From Anaerobacillus sp. (lineage in GTDB: Bacteria; Bacillota; Bacilli; Bacillales_H; Anaerobacillaceae): 21,385 bases of DNA. Shown here one piece after another: positions 1 through 7,808 of the stretch. The notes under the pieces were generated by a model, which made no database searches, had not been told where the DNA came from, and saw only the letters and a program-made list of their open reading frames with translations. The stretch covers positions 1 to 21,385 of the forward strand of contig SKOL01000210.1 in NCBI GenBank assembly GCA_007120055.1, read 5' to 3'. The position numbers were made by a program, and so were the translations under genes. Positions within the stretch are counted from its first letter, which is position 1. Each line of letters opens with the position of its first letter.

Positions 1-129
1 CAACAATTGGTATAGTTTCACATATTATAAAAATAATGTTAGAGGTCGTGTCGAAAAATATTTTTTTGGCACTTCAACAACGGCTCAAACCGTTGATAAA
101 TCAATATTTATAGAGGGAGGTAAATAATC
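1..129 (+). promoter_or_regulatory. Leader of the first molybdoenzyme operon, with an inverted repeat
   Basis: Non-coding sequence before the first gene. It contains a perfect 6-bp inverted repeat, caacgg (78-83) and ccgttg (90-95), with a 6-nt spacer, which could be an operator or a leader hairpin. A half-site aatgttag at 35-42 matches the repeated motif found between the two divergent genes at 7141-7190. A tattat (23-28) resembles a -10 box, but no convincing -35 partner is visible. The ribosome binding site is ggagg at 116-120, nine bases before the ATG. The promoter may lie partly outside the window. Confidence 0.4.
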
Positions 130-2325
130 ATGAGTAAATTTTCAAGACGAAATTTTTTAAAAGGGTCTGCTACTTTAAGTGCATTACTAGGGTTTGGCAC
201 AACAACTACTTCTAGTTTTACAAAAACCAATAAAGTAAAAGCTGCTGGTGAGTCAAAACAAGTATATGGGGCATGTCCTAGAAACTGCTATGATACGTGT
301 TCATTAGTTTCAACTGTTGAAGATGGAACAATCAAATATATTACAGGAAATAAAAATAACTCGTATACAAATGGGCGATTATGTGTGAAGGGATACTCAT
401 ACCCAAACTATGTGTACTCACCAGATCGTATCAAGTATCCAATGAAACAAATCGAACGAGGATCTGGTAAATGGGAACGAATCACATGGGACGAAGCCTA
501 TGAAATGATTGCACAGAAAGTCCTTGCTATCAAAGAAAAGCATGGAAGTACACTTCCGATAGCGCTAAATAAATACTCAGGTAATTTCAACGTCCTTTCA
601 TATGGTGTTGAAGGAATGTTATCTAGTTGGGGCTATACAACAAGGGCTACAGGAACACCATGCTGGCCAGCTGGTATCGATTCTCAAACATTTGATTTTG
701 GGACCATTGTTAACTCAGATCCAGAAATGATGGTTAAAGCAAAATATTTAATATTATGGGGAGCTAATCCTGCTTGGAATTCTGTTCACTCGATGAGCAT
801 TATTCAAAAAGCAAAAGAAAATGGAACGAAAGTAGTAGTAATTGATCCAATTATGACTGATACAGCAGCAAATGCTGATGAGTACATTGAAATTAAAGCT
901 TCAACTGACGGAGCATTAGCATTAGGGATGGCAAAGTATATTTTAGATCATAATCTCCATGACGAAGAATGGATGCTAAATAATTCTATCGGTTTTAAAG
1001 AGTATCTGAATTATTTACGAAGTAACATTACGTTAGAGTGGGCTTCTGAAAAAACAGGTATACCTGTAAATGTTATTGAACGGCTAGCACGTGAATATGC
1101 TGCAGCTAAACCAGCTTCTATTTGGATTAGCTATGGTATGCAAAGACATACAAATGGTGGAGCGGCGGTTCGATCTATTGATGCCTTAGCTGCAATGTCA
1201 GGAAATATAGGTGTTGTTGGTGGTGGAGCTAACTACGCACAGTTAGATACTTGGGGATTTAATTACGCAGCAATGGTTGCGGGAACGCCACCAGAAGGAA
1301 GTGGTGGCGAAGCAGATCGAGCAATTAATATGAACAATTTCCCAGCACAAGTATTAGAACTAAATACGAATCCGAATGAAATTCCAATAGAAATGCTATG
1401 GGTTGCATGTCGAAATCCAATTGCCCAAGACCCAGAAACGTCTGTTTCTTATAAAGCCTTTGATTCTATCGATTTCATTGTCACAGCTGATTTATGGTTT
1501 AATGATACAGTTAATCAATCTGACTTAGTGCTACCAGTAACGTCAATTTTTGAGACTTGGGGATTACATGCTAGCTATTGGCATTATTGGTTAAATATTA
1601 ACGAACCAGCAATTGATCCGTTATACGAGTCAAAATGTGATGTTGAAATTGCCATGGGTATTTCAAAAAAATTAAATGAGCTAGAGCCTGGTTCATGCAC
1701 GTATCCTACAGATCGTTCTATGGAAGAGTGGGTTGGTATGGAAATGTCAGATGCACAACTAGAGGAATTCGGATTTAATGATTGGAAAGACATTTTAGTA
1801 GAAGGAACTGTGAAATTTTCAGGCTATGATGCAGCTTGGGCAGATGGGAAGTTTCGAACACCATCAGGAAAATATGAGTTTTTATCAGTAAGAAGTGCTT
1901 CTTATGGAAATCACGCTCTACCAGTATACGTAGAGGAGTTAAAGGTTCCAACTGAAACACCAATTCGATTATTAACTCCTCATTGGAAATATGGTTTACA
2001 CTCCCAATTTCAAAACTTAGAGTGGATGCAATCTGTTCATCAGGACCCATTTGTGGAAATACACCCTATCTTGGCGAAACAAAAAGGAATTAAAGATGGA
2101 GCTATGGTAAAGGTTTCAAATGAAATTGGTTTTGTAGAAGTGAAAGCTAAAATAACACAATCAGTACCAAAAGATGGAGTTGTCATGTATGAAGCTTGGT
2201 ATAAAGACCAAAATTTCAATGTGAATTATCTAGTAAAGGCTACCCCAGCAGATATGGGTGAATGTGCAACAGGGCAAGCTGGTTTGGCATTCCATGATCA
2301 ATTCGTAAATATTGATAAAATGTAA
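130..2325 (+). CDS. Tat-exported molybdopterin oxidoreductase, catalytic subunit (DMSO reductase superfamily)
   Basis: 731-residue bis-MGD molybdoenzyme catalytic subunit. The N-terminus is a classic twin-arginine signal (SRRNFLKG at residues 5-12, then a hydrophobic stretch and likely cleavage after KAA near 39), so the folded enzyme should be exported by Tat. Cys49-x3-Cys53-x3-Cys57-x27-Cys85 would hold the FS0 [4Fe-4S] cluster, and Lys87 follows in the usual position. A conserved Cys178 (GTPCW) is the best candidate metal ligand. Mid-protein motifs such as LWGANPAWNSVHS and VIDPIMTDTA, and a C-terminal dinucleotide-binding domain (from about residue 615), are as expected for the superfamily. 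The ferredoxin subunit follows ten bases on, and the stop codon is flush with its ribosome binding site. By family knowledge it takes electrons from partners B and C to reduce a terminal acceptor. The substrate is unknown: DMSO, sulfur and selenium oxyanions and others are all possible. Confidence 0.93.
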   Translation: MSKFSRRNFLKGSATLSALLGFGTTTTSSFTKTNKVKAAGESKQVYGACPRNCYDTCSLVSTVEDGTIKYITGNKNNSYTNGRLCVKGYSYPNYVYSPDRIKYPMKQIERGSGKWERITWDEAYEMIAQKVLAIKEKHGSTLPIALNKYSGNFNVLSYGVEGMLSSWGYTTRATGTPCWPAGIDSQTFDFGTIVNSDPEMMVKAKYLILWGANPAWNSVHSMSIIQKAKENGTKVVVIDPIMTDTAANADEYIEIKASTDGALALGMAKYILDHNLHDEEWMLNNSIGFKEYLNYLRSNITLEWASEKTGIPVNVIERLAREYAAAKPASIWISYGMQRHTNGGAAVRSIDALAAMSGNIGVVGGGANYAQLDTWGFNYAAMVAGTPPEGSGGEADRAINMNNFPAQVLELNTNPNEIPIEMLWVACRNPIAQDPETSVSYKAFDSIDFIVTADLWFNDTVNQSDLVLPVTSIFETWGLHASYWHYWLNINEPAIDPLYESKCDVEIAMGISKKLNELEPGSCTYPTDRSMEEWVGMEMSDAQLEEFGFNDWKDILVEGTVKFSGYDAAWADGKFRTPSGKYEFLSVRSASYGNHALPVYVEELKVPTETPIRLLTPHWKYGLHSQFQNLEWMQSVHQDPFVEIHPILAKQKGIKDGAMVKVSNEIGFVEVKAKITQSVPKDGVVMYEAWYKDQNFNVNYLVKATPADMGECATGQAGLAFHDQFVNIDKM

Positions 2326-2335
2326 GGAGGTTTAA

Positions 2336-2911
2336 ATGATGACAAAGCAAAGGGAAAGATTAGGTTTCCAAATTAATATGGATCGTTGTATTGGTTGTAA
2401 TGCTTGTACGATTTCTTGTAAAAGCTTTTATCAATTAGAACCAAAACTAAATCGACGATTTATAAGTGAAGTCGATGAAATGTTAACCGGAACTGTAAAG
2501 CGTTGCTACATTTCTACCGCATGTAATCATTGTGAGGAACCGTCTTGTGCGAAGGCTTGCCCAACAGGCGCTTACACAAAGCTTGAAAATGGCATTGTCA
2601 AACATAATCAAGAACGATGTATTGGTTGTAAAATGTGTGCAACAGCTTGCCCTTATAGTGTTCCGCAATTTGACACCATAAAGAGAAAAGTAGATAAATG
2701 TAGTATGTGTTCAGACCTTTTAGAAGTAGGAGAGGAGACAATCTGTGTGTCTTCATGTCCAATGGAAGCTATTTCAATTATTAACCTAAATACAATTAAT
2801 GAATCTGAGGTAGTTTCTGAGATTAAAGGTTTTAATGATCCAAGTATCACTGGTTCTTCTACTAGATTCAAATTACCACTATCAACTAATGTAGTTTGGA
2901 GGGAAAACTAA
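2336..2911 (+). CDS. Four-cluster ferredoxin electron-transfer subunit (DmsB/PhsB/NrfC type)
   Basis: 191-residue iron-sulfur subunit. Four Cys motifs are visible in order: CIGCNACTISC, CNHCEEPSCAKACP, CIGCKMCATACP and a split KCSMC...CVSSCP, giving the 16 cysteines for four [4Fe-4S] clusters. It has no signal peptide of its own. Proteins of this family ride across the membrane with the Tat-tagged catalytic subunit and pass electrons between the membrane anchor and the FS0 cluster. The strong site aaggagg overlaps the stop of the preceding gene, and its own stop overlaps the ATG of the anchor gene by one base (TAATG), so translation is probably coupled. Confidence 0.93.
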   Translation: MMTKQRERLGFQINMDRCIGCNACTISCKSFYQLEPKLNRRFISEVDEMLTGTVKRCYISTACNHCEEPSCAKACPTGAYTKLENGIVKHNQERCIGCKMCATACPYSVPQFDTIKRKVDKCSMCSDLLEVGEETICVSSCPMEAISIINLNTINESEVVSEIKGFNDPSITGSSTRFKLPLSTNVVWREN

Positions 2912-3714
2912 TGGAACAAAGTATCACGCTTGTTATCTTTACTTTTCTTTCACAATTAGCAATTGGTGCGTTTGCAACTATATTTTTATTGGACGCTTAT
3001 AAACGAAAAGCTTCTAAAAAAGCTACTTATGTTAGCTTGATGTCAATATTAGCAATCTCAGTTGTAGCGGTAATCGTATCTGTGTTTCACTTAAGTCACC
3101 CGTTTGAAGCGTATAAAGCAATCTTGAATTTTGGCAACTCATGGCTTTCTAGAGAAATCGTGTTTTATCCTCTATTCATATTATTCGTATTCTTTTATAC
3201 CTTTGTTGCCAAAAATGATTCAATAAAGAAAACTATTGGATGGACCGCCGTTGTCCTTGGAATGATTACGATATATAGCACAGCAATGATCTATACAATT
3301 CCAGCAGTTCCAGCTTGGAATAATGGTATGACAATGGCAGCATTTTTCGTAACTGCACTATTACTAGGACCTGTATTTGTTCAATTGTTGTTATTAGTAG
3401 TAGATAAAAAGTTTATAAATTTATCTTTGTATATTATTGTGGTTGCCATAATGGCTATCTTAATGAATGTGATTAACCTAACTATGCTAAAAGGCGGATT
3501 TGTAGAGGCTGTTGAAACAGCATCAATTCTTACGTCAAGTCCATTTTTCTGGGCTAAATTAATTGCATTAACTATAGGAATGTTTATTGCTGGATATTCA
3601 TTCATAAATAATAAAGGTTATACCCTGCCTTATGTTTTAGTACCATTTTTATGCTTTTTTGTAGCAGAGTTTATCGGAAGAGTCTTATTTTACTCATCAG
3701 CTATTCATTTATAA
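2911..3714 (+). CDS. DmsC-type membrane anchor subunit
   Basis: 267-residue polytopic protein with about eight hydrophobic segments. The block from HPFEAYKAI through SWLSREI (about residues 61-84) is characteristic of DmsC-family anchors, which oxidise menaquinol and feed electrons to the ferredoxin subunit. I chose ATG 2911 over an in-frame TTG at 2896 because ggaggg at 2898-2903 is correctly spaced for 2911 and would lie inside the longer version. It overlaps the previous stop by one base. This makes the operon an A-B-C membrane respiratory complex. It is slightly shorter than the E. coli DmsC length of about 287. Confidence 0.9.
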   Translation: MEQSITLVIFTFLSQLAIGAFATIFLLDAYKRKASKKATYVSLMSILAISVVAVIVSVFHLSHPFEAYKAILNFGNSWLSREIVFYPLFILFVFFYTFVAKNDSIKKTIGWTAVVLGMITIYSTAMIYTIPAVPAWNNGMTMAAFFVTALLLGPVFVQLLLLVVDKKFINLSLYIIVVAIMAILMNVINLTMLKGGFVEAVETASILTSSPFFWAKLIALTIGMFIAGYSFINNKGYTLPYVLVPFLCFFVAEFIGRVLFYSSAIHL

Positions 3715-3738
3715 GAATTGAGAGGAGGAAGATTTCCT

Positions 3739-4827
3739 ATGCTTTTAAATCAGATTAATAAGATGTCTAATGTTCTCTTAAAAAAAATCGATAAAATTGA
3801 AGTCGAACCAAATAAGTGTTTAAAAGTACGTGCCGTTACTAGTAGTTGTTCTGGCTGCGTTGATGTTTGCCCAATGAATAGCATACAAATTAAATTAGAC
3901 TCAATTGAAATCGAATCCAATTGCTTAAATTGTGGAATTTGTACATCTGTTTGTCCAACCAATGCCTTAAAATGGAATCACCCTCCCCTCATTCAATTAT
4001 TTAACAAAATAATACGTTTATCAGAAAAAGGTCAGGCTGTTTATATAGCCTGCTCTTCTTCAATGAATAGTAATTGTAAATCAAATGTAGTAGAGGTACC
4101 TTGTTTAGGAATGCTTCCACATGAGTTTTGGATAAGTACAGGAATGAATACTTCTAATTTAGGTATTATCTATGATTCAAAATTATGTAATGGCTGTAAC
4201 ACTTCCATTGGAGGAGAAGTATTCTTAAAGAAACTAAATAAAGCTGAATCTTCTATTAATGAAGTATTTCATATGACCTCAAGCATCGATAACTTGACTA
4301 CTAAATATGAAGAGATCGAAAATCATAATCGTCGTCGATTTTTATCTTTTTTACTTGAAGAGGTAAAGGAGACGAATACGATTACTGTTAAGGAAGTACT
4401 AGAAGTAGAAACTACCTTATCCCCTTTTGATAAATTTAATCGCTACCATACTCTGCTTAGTGATTTAGAAGAGGTAGCTGAAGAAGTGACTGAAATTAAA
4501 AATACGTTAGTAGATCGTTTATTAAACGATGCTGTTATTCATACTGATAAAAGAGCATTCCTATTTGCTGAATTTAAAAGGCATCCAGAATTACAAGAAA
4601 AGCTAACACTTCTCATTCCGAACATAGAGGATAGCTGTACTCGTTGCGGGGCATGCGCATTTTTGTGTCCGACTGATGCGCTTGTAATGGATGAAGAAAA
4701 TATAATTTTGTCAACTAATAAATGTGTATCCTGTGGTTTATGTGAAGAGATCTGTTATGAAAAACATATTCAAATGACCTTGAAAAAGGGTACTTTTTTT
4801 AATGAAAAGTTTGTTTATTTACTGTAA
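3739..4827 (+). CDS. Polyferredoxin with paired N- and C-terminal 2[4Fe-4S] domains
   Basis: 362-residue cytoplasmic-looking protein, last in the operon. The N-terminal third carries two Cys motifs (CSGCVDVCP and CLNCGICTSVCP). The C-terminal part carries two more (CTRCGACAFLCP and CVSCGLCEEIC). Between them is a domain of roughly 200 residues with further cysteines (CSSSMNSNC, VPCLGM, LCNGC) and then a charged, probably helical stretch. The last motif lacks the proline usually following the fourth Cys. ATG 3739 is preferred over TTG 3718 because gaggagg at 3722-3728 precedes it correctly. It may be a cytoplasmic electron entry or exit point, or an assembly factor. No TorD/DmsD-type chaperone is visible in the window, so a maturation role is possible but unproven. 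Confidence 0.82.
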   Translation: MLLNQINKMSNVLLKKIDKIEVEPNKCLKVRAVTSSCSGCVDVCPMNSIQIKLDSIEIESNCLNCGICTSVCPTNALKWNHPPLIQLFNKIIRLSEKGQAVYIACSSSMNSNCKSNVVEVPCLGMLPHEFWISTGMNTSNLGIIYDSKLCNGCNTSIGGEVFLKKLNKAESSINEVFHMTSSIDNLTTKYEEIENHNRRRFLSFLLEEVKETNTITVKEVLEVETTLSPFDKFNRYHTLLSDLEEVAEEVTEIKNTLVDRLLNDAVIHTDKRAFLFAEFKRHPELQEKLTLLIPNIEDSCTRCGACAFLCPTDALVMDEENIILSTNKCVSCGLCEEICYEKHIQMTLKKGTFFNEKFVYLL

Positions 4828-4832
4828 AAATT

Positions 4833-4964
4833 AACCCTTAAATGGTTTAAGGGTTATAGACCCCTACCTCAACGCGTAGCGTAGGTGGGAACTTTTAATC
4901 AGGTGGAGTCGAGACTCCATCTGATTTCTCGATGTTTCAGCTTGCTGAAACGAGTTCGCTTCGA
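4833..4964. repeat. Cluster of hairpins between convergent operons (structured element of unknown type)
   Basis: Successive inverted repeats. First, aacccttaaa (4833-4842) pairs with tttaagggtt (4846-4855); read on the minus strand it is followed by a short T run. Second, cctac (4863-4867) pairs with gtagg (4881-4885). Third, a 14-bp stem with one G-T pair, 4897-4910 against 4913-4926. Fourth, gtttcag (4934-4940) pairs with ctgaaac (4945-4951). One terminator would be enough here, so this may be a miniature mobile element, for example of IS200/IS605 derivation, or a structured RNA. No ORF is present. Confidence 0.5.
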
Positions 4965-4967
4965 ATA

Positions 4968-4998
4968 AAAAAGCTTAGAAGGGAATTCTAAGCTTTTT
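4968..4998. terminator. Bidirectional intrinsic terminator
   Basis: A perfect 13-bp stem (4968-4980 with 4986-4998) around a 5-nt loop. An A run on the left and a T run on the right let it end transcripts from both the rightward operon and the converging leftward gene that stops at 5064. Confidence 0.88.
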
Positions 4999-5063
4999 AC
5001 TACATATTAATTTAAAAAGCTGCCATTTTTGATGTGAATTCTGAGATGTTTTTAAAGAAAGTA

Positions 5064-7118
5064 TTATACCTTTTCAAAGTCTACAAAAGCATCATAAAAG
5101 GCAATTCCTCTTGAGCCCGTAGAAACTTTCCCCATATCTGTTGGAAACCCAGGTACTAGCACATTGATTGAAAGGTTACTATTAGGGAACCAACTTTGGT
5201 AGAAGAGGATCGTATCCATCGGTACGTCACTAGTTGTTTTAATTTTTACGATTACTTCCCCAAATTGATTAAAAACTTTGATCATTGAATTATTATCTAT
5301 ATTCTTTTTCTCGGCAAGTTTAGGATTTAGATAAACGTATGGTTCGGGGTTCATACTTGAAACCCAATCTAAATTTTGGAATTGGGAATTTAGCCCAAAT
5401 TGTGAATGAGGTGTTAATAACCAATAAGGATATTTTTGACTAGGTTCCATTCCTCTATCAAATTGAGGTAACGGTGAGAAACCATCCTTTTTTGCACGTT
5501 CAGAATAAAATTCATACTTTGTAGAAGGGGTTTTAAACTCTCTATCTACCCAAGCAGTTTTAGGAATATTTGCTCGTTTAGGTTCATCTTTCAATTTAGA
5601 CCAATGCTCAGTTTCAAGCAGGTTATAAAAATCCTCATTAAACTCTCTTTCAATAAAATCTATTGGATCGCCACTAGTTGCAAATGAACTGAAACCAGGA
5701 GATTCTTGATTAAGCTTTTTGGAAAGTGCTTTTGCAATTTCTAAATCACTTTTGCTTTCGAAGTATGGTTCAATGGCTTTCTCGTTAATACCGACAATAT
5801 GATGCCAGTATCCTGATACAATATCCTCTTCTTCAAAATGTGTTGTTGCTGGTAAGACAATATCGGATTGCAGTGCGGTTGCCGTTAAAAAATGATCAAC
5901 TGTAACGATCATTTCAAGTTCACGAAGAGATTCAATAGTTTTATTTTGTTGAGGGTCTTGGGTTAAAAGATTTCTACAAGAAACCCACAAAAATTTGATC
6001 GGTGGGTCCTTTAGTTCTTTTAATTGATTTGAAAATTCATTTATTTCAATAATGCGGTTTTCGATGTCTTTATTGTTTAAAATATCATTCGTGTATTTCC
6101 AAGTAGTTAGTTGAGCAAAATTCACCCCACCACCAGGTAGTCCAATATTACCTGTCATCGCACATAGCGCATCTATGGCACGGATGTTTTGCCCACCATT
6201 GCTATGACGTTGCATTCCAAAACCCAACCAGATAAAGCAAGGTTTAATTGTACCGATTTGTTTTGCTAATGAAGAGATGGTCTCTTCATTAACATCGCAT
6301 TGTTCAATTAACTCACTCATATCCAGGCCTTCTACATATTCTTTAAATAACTGCCACCCTAATGTGTATTGATCAATAAATGATTGATCATATAGATCAT
6401 TCTCTATAAGAATTTTTGCAATTGCTATAGCTAGTGCCCCATCGCCTCCTGGACGAATTTGAACATATTTGTCTGCTTTTTTTGCAGTTATTGTTTGAAT
6501 AGGATCAATAACAATTACCTTAGCCCCTTGATCCTGAGCCTGATAAATATATGGTAGTGAGTGAACGGCAGTCCATGCTGGATTAACTCCCCATAATATG
6601 ATAAGCTTCGCATTTTGAATATCGGATGGATCAGATGTTTCATAACTGCCAAAATCGTAATACTGTGCATCTAGGCCGGCAGACCAACATGGAGACCCAA
6701 TTACTCTTGTTGTTTCTCCTAGTCCATTAAAAAAGCCTTCAACTGCATTGTGAAGAACTCCAAAGTTCCCTGAATATTTATTTAGACAAATAGATAAATT
6801 AGAGCCATATCTATTATTTAACTCAATTATTTTAGATGCGATTAATGACAGGGCTTTATTCCATGATATTCTTTTCCATTTTCCAGAACCTCTTTTCTCC
6901 TGAAGTAAAGGATATTTAATCCTGTCACGATGGTAAACCCGATTAATATAACTGTACCCTTTTGCACAGAGTTTTCCTTTCGTATACTCGTGAGCAGGAT
7001 CACCATCCACTTTTTTAAGAATACCATTTTTTGTGTATGCAACCATCCCACATGCTCCGTAGCAATTTCTGGGGCAAACATGTCTTGTAATTTTGTAGCC
7101 ACTTTGTTCTATAGACAT
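5064..7118 (-). CDS. Leaderless molybdopterin oxidoreductase, paralog of the exported enzyme
   Basis: 684-residue bis-MGD oxidoreductase, aligning without a gap through the first 250 or so residues with the product of 130-2325 and sharing about half its residues there by eye. Cys15-x3-Cys19-x3-Cys23-x27-Cys51 is the FS0 site, and Cys144 (GSPCW) matches Cys178 of the paralog. The start at 7118 has aggaggg (7125-7131 on the complement) upstream. The protein begins directly with the cluster domain and has no twin-arginine leader, so it should stay in the cytoplasm. No membrane anchor is encoded with it. Its natural electron partner is the divergently encoded ferredoxin at 7237. A different physiological direction or a soluble partner is likely; the substrate is not inferable. 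Confidence 0.92.
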   Translation of the reverse strand: MSIEQSGYKITRHVCPRNCYGACGMVAYTKNGILKKVDGDPAHEYTKGKLCAKGYSYINRVYHRDRIKYPLLQEKRGSGKWKRISWNKALSLIASKIIELNNRYGSNLSICLNKYSGNFGVLHNAVEGFFNGLGETTRVIGSPCWSAGLDAQYYDFGSYETSDPSDIQNAKLIILWGVNPAWTAVHSLPYIYQAQDQGAKVIVIDPIQTITAKKADKYVQIRPGGDGALAIAIAKILIENDLYDQSFIDQYTLGWQLFKEYVEGLDMSELIEQCDVNEETISSLAKQIGTIKPCFIWLGFGMQRHSNGGQNIRAIDALCAMTGNIGLPGGGVNFAQLTTWKYTNDILNNKDIENRIIEINEFSNQLKELKDPPIKFLWVSCRNLLTQDPQQNKTIESLRELEMIVTVDHFLTATALQSDIVLPATTHFEEEDIVSGYWHHIVGINEKAIEPYFESKSDLEIAKALSKKLNQESPGFSSFATSGDPIDFIEREFNEDFYNLLETEHWSKLKDEPKRANIPKTAWVDREFKTPSTKYEFYSERAKKDGFSPLPQFDRGMEPSQKYPYWLLTPHSQFGLNSQFQNLDWVSSMNPEPYVYLNPKLAEKKNIDNNSMIKVFNQFGEVIVKIKTTSDVPMDTILFYQSWFPNSNLSINVLVPGFPTDMGKVSTGSRGIAFYDAFVDFEKV

Positions 7119-7140
7119 ACGTTAACCCTCCTGTTCACTA

Positions 7141-7190
7141 AATGTTAGTTTGTATGTGGTTTTACTAACATTATATAATAAGTTAGTAAG
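7141..7190. promoter_or_regulatory. Divergent promoter with repeated GTTAGT/ACTAAC half-sites
   Basis: aatgttagt (7141-7149) is a perfect inverted partner of actaacatt (7164-7172), and ttactaac (7162-7169) is a perfect partner of gttagtaa (7182-7189). Thus three half-sites alternate in orientation at about 20-bp and 18-bp spacing, roughly two helical turns. The central attatataat (7170-7179) is itself a palindrome and supplies a TATAAT on each strand, with only weak -35 boxes. The layout suggests an activator-dependent bidirectional promoter. The PucR-type protein encoded at 7809 is the obvious candidate to bind it. Confidence 0.6.
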
Positions 7191-7236
7191 AAAAAGAGTT
7201 ACTTCACAAAAATGTTCTTATTTAGGGGTCGGTATT

Positions 7237-7803
7237 GTGAGTATACAATTAGGATTTCAAATAAATTTAAAGCGTTGTATTGGATGTAGAGGCTGTGAGA
7301 TGGCTTGTACGAATGAAAATCAATTAGGTATTCTTCATAGGAGAACTGTTAGTAAAATTTACAATGAACAATCGGACTATGTGTTTTTATCAATGTCATG
7401 TAATCATTGTGAAAATCCAGCCTGTATAGCCGTGTGCCCTAAGCGTTGTTTTAGGAAGAGAAGAGATGGGGTTGTTATTCATAACGCTAGAAACTGTATA
7501 GGATGTAAAAGTTGTCTTGGTGCATGTCCATTTAATGCGCCTAAATTCAATTCAATTACTAACAAAGTAGACAAATGCAATATGTGTGTAGAGCGATTAG
7601 ATAAAAGTTTAAATCCAGCCTGTGTATCAGCATGTATTTCGGAAGCACTTCAATTAATCAACATATTAGAAGTTAAAACCAATAATGAACAAGGATGGGC
7701 TCCTTATGTGACCATGGCTAAATTTACAAAACCTTCCGTAACATTAATTCCTCCAACAAAGGTTGATTGTCACTGGCGTGAAATAAGAGAGGAGCTGAGC
7801 TAA
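7237..7803 (+). CDS. Four-cluster ferredoxin, partner of the leaderless oxidoreductase
   Basis: 188-residue iron-sulfur protein, homologous to the 2336-2911 product (both begin LGFQIN..RCIGC). Cys motifs CIGCRGCEMAC, CNHCENPACIAVCP, CIGCKSCLGACP and KCNMC...CVSACI give four [4Fe-4S] sites. The last motif lacks the usual Pro, and an extra Cys follows motif two (KRCF). The frame is open back to 7150, but GTG 7237 is the better start: aggggt (7224-7229) precedes it, the protein then matches its paralog's N-terminus, and the upstream alternative lies inside the divergent promoter. It lies five bases from the regulator gene, so the two should be co-transcribed. Confidence 0.87.
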   Translation: MSIQLGFQINLKRCIGCRGCEMACTNENQLGILHRRTVSKIYNEQSDYVFLSMSCNHCENPACIAVCPKRCFRKRRDGVVIHNARNCIGCKSCLGACPFNAPKFNSITNKVDKCNMCVERLDKSLNPACVSACISEALQLINILEVKTNNEQGWAPYVTMAKFTKPSVTLIPPTKVDCHWREIREELS

Positions 7804-7808
7804 GTTAG

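Noticed and set aside
1..129. FNR/CRP-type site (TGTGA-N6-TCACA) before the molybdoenzyme operon
   Set aside because: No match with two good half-sites is present, only a lone tcaca at 18-22.
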